This document shows positions 1-5,467 of a stretch of DNA of 5,467 nt, piece after piece. Each line of letters opens with the position of its first letter. Within the stretch, counting starts at the first letter, position 1. A program made the position numbers and the translations under genes. This DNA is from Acidobacteriota bacterium (GTDB taxonomy: Bacteria; Acidobacteriota; Terriglobia; UBA7540): NCBI GenBank assembly GCA_021784615.1, contig JAJYHU010000207.1:1-5467 (forward strand), written 5' to 3'. A model generated the notes under the pieces. It was not told the origin of the DNA, searched no databases, and saw nothing but the letters and a program-made list of their open reading frames with translations.

Positions 1-1953
1 GCCGTCATCGAAGAGATCAAGGAATACCACATGCGCGGCCAGCCCGTGCTGGTCGGCACCATCGCGATTGAGAAGTCGGAGCGGCTGAGCGCGCAACTGC
101 GCAAGGCGGGCTACCTGCCCCGGCACTTCCAGGAATTGCTGAAATCCGCCGGCGTGGAAACATCCAAAATCGAAAAGTGGGCGCGCGAACTCATCGCGAG
201 TCACGGGCCTGCGCTCGACTGGCTGGTGGCGGCCGGAGTGCCTGCTTCCACTGTGAAGAAAATGCTGAAAGACGGGCGCTTCCGCTCGCTCGCGAGCAAC
301 TCCAACGGCCAGCAGGATGGTTTCGTCGAGGCCTTGCTCAAACACAAACACCGGGTGCAAAGATACTTCCCGCAGGAACCTCCGTCCCTCGATAGCGGGC
401 GGGTTCCCGGACTTGTCAGCCTGGCAAACAGCGCCGATGAAAAGCTCTTGCCCGTCCTCGATTACCTGATCGAAATCCAGTGCCGACCCGGGCGATTGAT
501 CGAGTTCCTGGAAGAACGCGAAATCAAACACAATATCCTTAACGCCAAGCAGCACGAGCGCGAAGCTCAGATCGTGGCGCAGGCCGGGCGCGTGGGATCC
601 GTCACGGTTTCCACTAATATGGCCGGCCGCGGAACCGACATCTTGCTCGGCGGCAACCCGGAATTCCTGGCGCGCGAGGAGTTCCGCAAATCCCCGGAAA
701 AATACCGCCAGCAGGGAATCGATGCCGAGCCGCCTGAACGGCCCTCGGCGGGCTCTGCTGAAGAGATCCACCAAGCCTACGTCAACGCCTATGCCGAATG
801 GCGCAAGACCTGGACGGATTTTGTGGACCGCTTTAAGGCTGCGACCAATGTGGACCACGATCGCGTCATCAGCCTCGGCGGCTTGCACATCCTCGGAACC
901 GAGCGGCATGAGTCGCGCCGGATTGACAATCAGTTGCGCGGGCGCGCCGGCCGCCAGGGTGATCCCGGTTCATCGCGTTTCTATCTTTCGCTTGAAGACG
1001 ACCTGCTCCGGATCTTTGCCGGCGAGCGCATCTCCAAGGTCATGCACAAGCTCGGCATGGAAGAGGGCGTGCCGATCGAGTCGAAGCTGATCAGCAAGCG
1101 CATTGAGGCCGCCCAGAAGGCCGTGGAAGGCCAGAACTTCGAGTCCCGCAAGCACCTGCTTGAATACGACGATGTTATGAACAAGCAGCGGGAGACGATA
1201 TACGGCCTCCGGCGGCAGTTGCTCGAAGGCAACGACCAGAAGAGCTACCTCCTTGACTCAATTGACCGGGTAGTCAACTGGCTGATCACGACCTACTGCC
1301 CCAAAGATCAGCGCGCCGACGAGTGGAACGATCAGGGCCTCCGAAATGAATTCTGGGGGCGGTTTGGAATCGATCTCCGCAAGCACGAGCTGGAGTTTGA
1401 TCCCAAGCTGCTCGACGTGCTGGCCGACGATCTAAAGCAGATTGTCCGCCAGCGTTACGAGGAACGCGAGCAGGTGTGGGGCGCCGACCGCATGCGCTTC
1501 CATGAGCGGATGATCATGCTCCAGGTCGTGGACGCGCAGTGGAAAGACCATCTGCTGGCCATGGACCACCTGAAAGAAGGCATCGGCCTGCGCGGCTACG
1601 GGCAGCGGGATCCGCTTGTAGAATACAAGCGGGAATCCTTTGACATGTTTGAAGCTCTAATGGACCGCGTTGAGGACGAGACCCTTCGCTATCTCTTCCT
1701 GATGAGGACGCCCGAAGAGGAAGACGAACTGATCCACCAGTACCAGCGGCGCAAGCGGCGCGAGCAAGCGGAGATGCAAATGGTCGGCGGAGGCTCCGTG
1801 GAGAAGCCTCAGCAAGTGATCCGCAAGGAAAAAATTGGCCGCAACGATCCCTGCCCCTGCGGCAGCGGGAAAAAGTACAAGAAGTGTCACGGAGCGCCGA
1901 CGGCGGTCGCAGCCACAGCCGGAAAGGCCGGCGCGCCACCTCCGGAAGCTTAA
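1..1953 (+). CDS. secA: Preprotein translocase ATPase SecA, C-terminal part (5' end outside window)
   Basis: SecA is the ATPase motor that pushes unfolded preproteins through SecYEG. The frame is open from base 1, giving 650 visible residues (numbered from base 1). The first ATPase domain and preprotein cross-linking domain lie upstream. In order: motif IV region VGTIAIEKSE (18-27); an unusual insert (38-174); the resumed SecA sequence IKHNILNAKQHEREA; motif V TNMAGRGTDI (205-214); a long variable subdomain (219-292, about 74 residues versus about 34 in E. coli); GGLHILGTERHESRRIDN; motif VI QLRGRAGRQGDPG (311-323); the scaffold with LLEYDDVMNKQR; the two-helix finger (about 495-560), with Y533 in LRGYGQRDP matching the E. 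coli fingertip tyrosine; and the C-terminal zinc site C618, C620, C629, H630. About 20 Ala/Pro/Gly-rich residues follow the zinc site, where E. coli SecA ends almost at once. All visible ATPase motifs are intact, so it should be functional. It converges on the protease gene. Identity is near certain; the role of the insert is unknown. Confidence 0.97.
   Translation, partial: AVIEEIKEYHMRGQPVLVGTIAIEKSERLSAQLRKAGYLPRHFQELLKSAGVETSKIEKWARELIASHGPALDWLVAAGVPASTVKKMLKDGRFRSLASNSNGQQDGFVEALLKHKHRVQRYFPQEPPSLDSGRVPGLVSLANSADEKLLPVLDYLIEIQCRPGRLIEFLEEREIKHNILNAKQHEREAQIVAQAGRVGSVTVSTNMAGRGTDILLGGNPEFLAREEFRKSPEKYRQQGIDAEPPERPSAGSAEEIHQAYVNAYAEWRKTWTDFVDRFKAATNVDHDRVISLGGLHILGTERHESRRIDNQLRGRAGRQGDPGSSRFYLSLEDDLLRIFAGERISKVMHKLGMEEGVPIESKLISKRIEAAQKAVEGQNFESRKHLLEYDDVMNKQRETIYGLRRQLLEGNDQKSYLLDSIDRVVNWLITTYCPKDQRADEWNDQGLRNEFWGRFGIDLRKHELEFDPKLLDVLADDLKQIVRQRYEEREQVWGADRMRFHERMIMLQVVDAQWKDHLLAMDHLKEGIGLRGYGQRDPLVEYKRESFDMFEALMDRVEDETLRYLFLMRTPEEEDELIHQYQRRKRREQAEMQMVGGGSVEKPQQVIRKEKIGRNDPCPCGSGKKYKKCHGAPTAVAATAGKAGAPPPEA
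112..522 (+). other. In-frame insert of about 137 residues in SecA nucleotide-binding domain 2
   Basis: In ordinary SecA the helix after motif IV (here ERLSAQLRKAG) runs directly into IKHNxLNAK. Here about 137 residues, codons 38-174, separate them. The insert looks mainly helical and charged, with two similar 28-residue units (codons 41-68 and 69-96), then a loop rich in Ser, Asn and Pro, then another predicted helix. Its last residues, GRLIEFLEERE, resemble the helix that normally precedes IKHN, so the join may rebuild the canonical fold. Base composition resembles the flanks and the frame is unbroken, so this is probably a lineage-specific domain rather than a recent insertion. It lacks the Cys/Ser start and His-Asn end expected of an intein. 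Boundaries are by eye against remembered SecA sequences and could be off by several residues. Confidence 0.8.
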
Positions 1954-2073
1954 GTCCATCCTGCCGCCAGCCACCCTTATCTAAAATTAGACGAAAAGGC
2001 AAGAAGGGCCTTCCGCATTGTGCGCGGGAGCTTTTCTGGTTATTGCCGGGGCCGGGCGAAGAGCACATCGCGC

Positions 2074-2114
2074 GGAATCGTTCAAAAGGATTCCGGGCGG
2101 GACAAAACCTTCGC
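2074..2114. repeat. Possible dispersed intergenic hairpin element, copy A
   Basis: GGAATC (2074-2079) pairs with GATTCC (2089-2094) across a 9-base loop. It is followed by GG, then GACA, then AAACCTTCGC. The order GGAATC-loop-GATTCCGG-GACA-AAACC-CGC recurs in the other intergenic region at 3867-3916. The shared words are short and separated by unlike sequence, so this may be coincidence. Confidence 0.3.
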
Positions 2115-2131
2115 ATCGCAAAGCCGCACGC

Positions 2132-2168
2132 TCCGCGCCGCTCGCATAGAGAGCGCGAGCGGCGCGGA
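2132..2168. terminator. Perfect 14-bp GC-rich stem-loop between convergent genes
   Basis: TCCGCGCCGCTCGC (2132-2145) is exactly complementary to GCGAGCGGCGCGGA (2155-2168), with a 9-base loop. It lies about 180 bases after the secA stop and about 50 bases beyond the protease stop, between genes that converge. A shared transcription end or RNA 3' stabiliser is the natural reading. Neither side has a strong T-tract, so a standard intrinsic terminator is not proven. Confidence 0.45.
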
Positions 2169-2192
2169 AGGACACGGTTCCGAAACGTTTTC

Positions 2193-2210
2193 AATAAACC
2201 GCTAAGCGGT
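2193..2210 (-). terminator. Small hairpin directly after the protease stop codon
   Basis: Read on the minus strand, ACCGC-TTA-GCGGT forms a 5-bp stem with a 3-base loop (2210-2198) starting 7 bases after the TAA stop. It continues into TTTATTG. Position and the short T-rich tail suit a weak intrinsic terminator for the protease gene, perhaps acting with the larger stem-loop further on. The stem is short, so confidence is modest. Confidence 0.4.
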
Positions 2211-2217
2211 CAGGACG

Positions 2218-3735
2218 TTATTCACCACCGCCGGGGGTGACCACCACATAAGCGCCCGAGCCCGCCCGATTGATGCGCAACAGCACCTGGCCCTTGACTT
2301 GCGCAGCCAGGCGGTTGAAGTCGTTCACGTTGCGCACGGGATGCCGGTCGATGCTCTGGATGACGTCCCCCTGCTGGATCTGAGCCTGTGCCGCTGCGCT
2401 GTTGGGGTCGACACTCGAGATGACCACACCCTCAACATCGCTCGGCAAGCCCAGTTGGTTCCGCAGCGCCGGCGTAAGGTTCTGCACTTGAATCCCTTCC
2501 AGCGCCGTCCCTGCCGGCCCCTGGCCTTCGCCTGCCCGCATACCCAGATTGGACGGGCGCTCAACCAAAAGCACCTTGATGGCAAGCGGCTTGCCATTCC
2601 GCAAAACGCTCAAGGTGACCGTCGTGCCGGGGTTCGTGTTGGTTACCAGGGAAGTCAGTTGATCGGCTCCCTCCACGGTCTGGCCGTTGAACTTGCGAAT
2701 CACATCACCATTCTTAAGCCCCGCCTTCGCCGCCGGCCCGTCAGGTTCCACGTTTTGCACCAGCGCTCCAGAGGTGTCCGGAACGTCGAACTGCTTGGCA
2801 TAAGCGCTGTTCAGGTCGCTGATTTCGACGCCCAGGTAGCCCCGGGTCACCTTGCCCGTCTTGATCAGGTCCTGCATGATGTGCTTGACGGTATCAGAGG
2901 GGATGGCAAATCCGATTCCGATAAATCCGCCTTCGCCTCCCGGACCGGAGTCCCCGCTCACGATGGCGGTGTTAATCCCGATCACCTGCCCGCGCACGTT
3001 GACAAGCGCGCCGCCGGAGTTTCCGGGGTTAATGGCGGCGTCCGTCTGAATGAAGTTTTCAATCTTTTCGATATCCAGGCCCGAGCGGCCCAAAGCGCTG
3101 ACGGTTCCGCGCGTGACTGTAAAATTCAGCCCGAACGGGTTGCCAAAGGCCATGACGGTGTCGCCAACGTGCAGATCCGAAGAGTCTCCCCAAGCGACCG
3201 CCGGCAAATTTTTAGCATCAATTTTTACCACGGCAATGTCCGTCATGGGATCGGCGCCAATGACTTTGCCTTTGAAGGTTCGCTTGTCGGTAAGCATAAC
3301 CTCGATGTCCGTGGCGTGGGCAATCACGTGATTGTTGGTCACGATATACCCTTCAGGAGAAACGATCACTCCGCTTCCCAGCGCGTGCTCTTTCTGCTCC
3401 TTGGGGATTCCCATTCCCGGAACGTTCCCGAAGAACTGCCGAAAGAACGGATCTGAGAAAAAGGGCGACTGCTTCACTTTAATAACCTGTGTCGTCCGAA
3501 TATTCACAATCGCCGGAGTCACGGTTTCGGCGATTCGCTCATAAGCTTTGTTCAATTTTACGAGAGCGTCGATATCAGGCCCATCAAGAGCCTGCCCGCT
3601 TGCCAGCGCGATGTTGGCGTAACTGTGCTGGCCAAAATACATAATGGACGCGAGGGCCAGACAAAGAAGGCCCACCATCGTCAAACTCAATCCCAAGAGG
3701 TTCTCCTGCAAAAACTGCTTTGAAAGACGCGGCAT
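2218..3735 (-). CDS. degP: Do/HtrA-family periplasmic serine endoprotease with two PDZ domains
   Basis: Envelope quality-control protease of the DegP/DegQ/MucD group, which degrades or chaperones misfolded exported proteins. I chose the ATG at 3735, giving 505 residues, because AGGAGA lies 9 bases upstream; an in-frame GTG at 3807 would add 24 residues with no better signal. Residues 13-35 are a hydrophobic segment (LLGLSLTMVGLLCLALASIM), a signal anchor or signal peptide. The loop FFSDPFFRQFFGN (92-104) is typical of Do proteases. The triad is complete: H136 in TNNHV, D166 in MTDIAVVKID, S240 in NPGNSGGAL. PDZ1 spans about 299-391 (starting GYLGVEIS) and PDZ2 about 412-491, with GVVISSVDPNSAA. 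Length and order fit the family. It converges with secA. I cannot separate DegP from DegQ/MucD orthology, so the symbol is a family label. Confidence 0.95.
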   Translation of the reverse strand: MPRLSKQFLQENLLGLSLTMVGLLCLALASIMYFGQHSYANIALASGQALDGPDIDALVKLNKAYERIAETVTPAIVNIRTTQVIKVKQSPFFSDPFFRQFFGNVPGMGIPKEQKEHALGSGVIVSPEGYIVTNNHVIAHATDIEVMLTDKRTFKGKVIGADPMTDIAVVKIDAKNLPAVAWGDSSDLHVGDTVMAFGNPFGLNFTVTRGTVSALGRSGLDIEKIENFIQTDAAINPGNSGGALVNVRGQVIGINTAIVSGDSGPGGEGGFIGIGFAIPSDTVKHIMQDLIKTGKVTRGYLGVEISDLNSAYAKQFDVPDTSGALVQNVEPDGPAAKAGLKNGDVIRKFNGQTVEGADQLTSLVTNTNPGTTVTLSVLRNGKPLAIKVLLVERPSNLGMRAGEGQGPAGTALEGIQVQNLTPALRNQLGLPSDVEGVVISSVDPNSAAAQAQIQQGDVIQSIDRHPVRNVNDFNRLAAQVKGQVLLRINRAGSGAYVVVTPGGGE

Positions 3736-3744
3736 GAAAAACTT

Positions 3745-3750
3745 TCTCCT
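3745..3750 (-). promoter_or_regulatory. Ribosome binding site deciding the protease start
   Basis: On the minus strand GAAAGGAGAAAG precedes the ATG at 3735. The AGGAGA core is separated from the start codon by 9 bases. This places the start at 3735 rather than at the upstream in-frame GTG (3807), and the resulting N-terminus (MPRLSK before the hydrophobic segment) looks like a normal export signal. Confidence 0.75.
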
Positions 3751-3805
3751 TTCGTGTGTTCCGTGCCCGAGGACCCAAATCGTGTGAGGCTTACTTGATT
3801 TTCCC

Positions 3806-3834
3806 ACTATTTAAGATGCATGTGCAATACCCAA
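3806..3834 (-). promoter_or_regulatory. Weak candidate promoter for the protease gene
   Basis: In the AT-richer part of the leader, the minus strand reads TTGGGT (3834-3829), a 17-base spacer, then AATAGT (3811-3806). Matches to the sigma-70 consensus are only 3/6 and 4/6. It would give a leader of about 65 bases. I saw nothing better nearby, and an alternative stress sigma factor could use a different site. Confidence 0.2.
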
Positions 3835-3866
3835 GGGTTTTCTGTTGCATAAATCGGCAAGATATG

Positions 3867-3916
3867 GGAATCCGCGCTAAGCGATTCCGGCCCCCGACAG
3901 GAAAACAAAACCTCGC
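3867..3916. repeat. Possible dispersed intergenic hairpin element, copy B
   Basis: GGAATC (3867-3872) pairs with GATTCC (3883-3888) across a 10-base loop. The stem can lengthen by GC/GC with one bulged C. It is followed by GG, GACA and AAAACCTCGC, the same order of words as copy A at 2074-2114, with about 9 extra bases before the last word. It lies in the untranslated leader of the protease gene. Confidence 0.3.
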
Positions 3917-4069
3917 CCCTACGCCCATGTTTTTCAATATCTTCCGCAAGCGCCGATCCCCCAGAAACCCGCCGCCCGCGGCGGCACGGCCCCAGGCACA
4001 GCGCTCTCTTTGCCGGCCACGAACTCTTACCCCTTAACCAATAGATTAACTTGAAAAGAACCGGAAGAG

Positions 4070-4099
4070 AAAACAATCCGGAGGCAAGGAGCCTCCCGG
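4070..4099 (-). terminator. Intrinsic terminator candidate for the PilX-like gene
   Basis: On the minus strand, CCG-(bulged G)-GAGGC pairs with GCCTC-CGG around the loop TCCTT (4099-4078), an 8-bp stem. ATTGTTTTCTCTT follows at once, giving a fair T-tract. It lies about 190 bases past the PilX-like stop codon and upstream of the protease leader. It is the best terminator-like site in the window. Confidence 0.5.
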
Positions 4100-4139
4100 C
4101 AAAGGAGAAGATCGCGAAAAAGGTCGATGCCGTCCTGCC

Positions 4140-4163
4140 AAAGCCCTGAGCGTTGCTCAAGGC
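4140..4163 (-). terminator. Second hairpin downstream of the PilX-like gene
   Basis: On the minus strand, GCCTTGAGC-AAC-GCTCAGGGC folds into a 9-bp stem (one G-T wobble) with a 3-base loop. It is followed by only three T residues. It sits about 125 bases past the PilX-like stop. It may be a weak terminator or processing signal acting before the one at 4070-4099. Confidence 0.35.
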
Positions 4164-4286
4164 CGTTCGCGAGCGGCGTGTGAACGGATTTCGGGTTGCG
4201 CTCCCATTGCCAGGCGGCGCCCGGAATGGCTGTCTCCCAGCGCTTTTTCGGCGGGCGGGTAGAGACGGGGCAAGCCGGACTTCCGC

Positions 4287-5467
4287 TTACATCTTTTTCC
4301 TGCCGTATGCCAAAGTCACCAGGACACCCATCGTGCCCCCGGCGCGGCCGAGTTGAACATCGTAATGGACGGGATAGCCGCCCTGCACGGAGACGTTATT
4401 GGCCTGAACCGCGCCAATAAAGTAACCGCCGCTTCCGCCGCCTCCCAGGCTGACGGTGGCGTTCGGCGCATCGAGGACGGCCGAGACAGCCCCGTTGCCG
4501 CTGATGGACACACTGTTCGCTCCGGCATAGTTGATGGTCACAGCTTCCGGCGGGATGTTTGAAGAAACGCCGTTGGTGATTCCGAGGCCGGCAATGCTCA
4601 AGCTGCTCTTGATATTAAGCACCACATAGCCCGAAACGTTGATGACCCCCTGATTTTCACTCAAGCTGTCGATATCGTAATAAACGGGATTGAGCGGATT
4701 GGACCCTCCGACGAGTTCGAGCACGGGCGCGTCGCCGCCTCCACCGCCTCCCGTCATCGAGATGCTCGAAATCTCGTAAGGATGGGCGGCGCTGCCGTTG
4801 CAGGTTGTATCCATGCAAGGCGAACTCGTCGAGGGCGTGACTCCCGTGGTTTGCGGAAAAGGACTGTTGGACCACGTAGCCCCCACCGGCAACACTTGCA
4901 CGCTTCCGGGGCTTAGAGAATAAGACGGCGCGCCGGTCGGGAACCCGGACCGGAACGTGGGCGCGGGCGGCGGGTCTTTGTGCGGCCCGTTGATGACCTG
5001 TCCCAGCACCGAGCTGGTGCTTCCGCTATAGCCGCTCGCAGCGCAGCCGGCGCTCGGGCTGGCGCCGATCACCACATTCCCCGCCACGGTGACATTGCTT
5101 CCGAGCGTTACGCCGCCGTTGGCTCCCACGGCGGCACCCGCCCCAATCACGTTGTTGACGCTGGTTGAATCGCATTGCCCCGAAGCCACGCTGGGATTCC
5201 CGCTGCCGTAGGCTCCCAGCGACGAGTTAAAGGCGTCCGTGCACGTCCCGCTGCTGCCCTGCATAGTGACGGAGCAGAAACCGTAAAGGGCATTCGCCCA
5301 GGTGGGAAGATAAATCGGCTGGACGATGGCCTCTTCTTCAGCCGTAGCCAGTGCCGTACCAGAGCCCGAATTGCCCGTCCAGGTGGCTTTGGAAGTAATC
5401 AGCCAGGTTTCCACGGGGGTGAGAGTATAGGGAGGCGCATAGCCCACATTAACGGTTTGATAGTTCA
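4287..5467 (-). CDS. PilX/DUF7305-like surface or pilus-associated protein, C-terminal part (5' end outside window)
   Basis: The frame is open to the right edge, so the N-terminus is missing; 392 residues are visible (numbered from 5465). The GTG at 5447 is internal valine as I read it, not a start. The stretch PVETWLITSKATW near the beginning resembles the segment following the pilin-like N-terminus in PilX-type proteins. Residues 108-134 are Gly/Val-rich short turns (VTLGSNVTVAGNVVIG), like a beta-solenoid. Six cysteines (64, 75, 98, 141, 217, 222) suggest disulfides outside the cytoplasm. Two glycine tracts occur (4734-4751 and 4425-4445). The C-terminal part (about 269-375), with SAVLDAPNATVSLGG, GYFIGAVQANNVSVQGG and HYDVQLG, resembles DUF7305, found in pilus-assembly and secreted proteins. 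No pilus gene is visible beside it. Family assignment is from recognition only; another secreted beta-rich protein is possible. Confidence 0.7.
   Translation of the reverse strand, partial: NYQTVNVGYAPPYTLTPVETWLITSKATWTGNSGSGTALATAEEEAIVQPIYLPTWANALYGFCSVTMQGSSGTCTDAFNSSLGAYGSGNPSVASGQCDSTSVNNVIGAGAAVGANGGVTLGSNVTVAGNVVIGASPSAGCAASGYSGSTSSVLGQVINGPHKDPPPAPTFRSGFPTGAPSYSLSPGSVQVLPVGATWSNSPFPQTTGVTPSTSSPCMDTTCNGSAAHPYEISSISMTGGGGGGDAPVLELVGGSNPLNPVYYDIDSLSENQGVINVSGYVVLNIKSSLSIAGLGITNGVSSNIPPEAVTINYAGANSVSISGNGAVSAVLDAPNATVSLGGGGSGGYFIGAVQANNVSVQGGYPVHYDVQLGRAGGTMGVLVTLAYGRKKM

Larger units (their letters stand above)
3736..4286. other. 551-base intergenic region, no convincing gene
   Basis: This gap separates the PilX-like gene from the protease gene, both on the minus strand. 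Short open frames exist on both strands, including one at 3807-4160 (minus) with a hydrophobic first half. None has a good ribosome binding site or a recognisable product, and hairpins run through them. Hairpins seen: 4143-4163, 4078-4099, 3971-3985 (GCCGCC-CGC-GGCGGC) and 3867-3888 (GGAATC/GATTCC). The first two look like ends of the PilX-like transcript; the last lies in the protease leader. CCGTTC (4163-4168) also pairs with GAACGG (4182-4187). I see no tRNA or recognised riboswitch. Confidence 0.6.

Noticed and set aside
112..522. SecA insert as an intein
   Set aside because: There is no Cys or Ser at the first position, no terminal His-Asn, and no intein or homing-endonuclease motif; the length is at the lower limit for inteins.
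1514..2194. Minus-strand open frame of 226 codons overlapping the end of secA
   Set aside because: Its translation is low-complexity, rich in Arg, Ser and Pro, it is antisense to conserved SecA sequence, and it runs through the 14-bp stem-loop.
2299..3456. Long plus-strand open frame of 385 codons opposite the protease gene
   Set aside because: It is antisense to a well-conserved protease with an intact catalytic triad, and its translation has no recognisable domain. It is a by-product of GC-rich codon use.
3736..3807. Protease start at the upstream in-frame GTG (3807)
   Set aside because: The ATG at 3735 has a well-placed AGGAGA and gives a normal export-signal N-terminus; the 24 extra residues look like untranslated leader.
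3903..3922. CCTCGCCCCTACG block resembling ends of palindromic intergenic repeats
   Set aside because: No inverted partner was found nearby, so a repeat or miniature element end cannot be supported from this window.
4034..4050. Two TTAAC words 12 bases apart, like a response-regulator direct repeat
   Set aside because: The words are too short and AT-rich to distinguish from chance, and they are not placed near a supported promoter.
3807..4160. Minus-strand open frame of 117 codons with a hydrophobic first half
   Set aside because: It starts with TTG, has no good ribosome binding site, resembles no known family, and several hairpins including the best terminator candidate lie within it.

Overview
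The window looks like a chromosomal segment of a GC-rich, free-living Gram-negative-type bacterium. Acidobacteriota is my best guess. It rests on the overall style of the SecA, the Do-family protease and the PilX-like protein, not on any diagnostic marker, so treat it as tentative. I see no transposase, phage, CRISPR, tRNA or rRNA sequence.

Layout. (1) Bases 1-1953, plus strand: the C-terminal two thirds of secA, cut off at the left edge. It runs from helicase motif IV through the second nucleotide-binding domain, scaffold and two-helix finger to the zinc-binding tail. This SecA carries an in-frame insert of about 137 residues just after motif IV, and a long variable subdomain. (2) Bases 1954-2217: a convergent intergenic gap with several hairpins, including a perfect 14-bp stem-loop and a small hairpin next to the protease stop codon. 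(3) Bases 2218-3735, minus strand: a complete Do/HtrA-family serine protease (degP-like) with a membrane anchor, intact His-Asp-Ser triad and two PDZ domains. (4) Bases 3736-4286: a 551-base intergenic region with no convincing gene. It holds terminator-like hairpins for the upstream minus-strand gene and the leader of the protease gene. (5) Bases 4287-5467, minus strand: the C-terminal part of a secreted or pilus-associated protein of the PilX/DUF7305 kind, cut off at the right edge.

All three genes concern the cell envelope. SecA drives export of unfolded proteins through SecYEG. The Do protease destroys or refolds misfolded exported proteins. The third protein is probably exported and assembled at the surface. 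The genes do not form an operon: secA converges on the protease gene, and the protease and PilX-like genes share a strand but are separated by 551 bases with terminator-like hairpins. I find no clear new multi-gene system. The most unusual item is the SecA insert with its internal 28-residue repeat, followed by possibly related hairpin elements in the two intergenic regions.
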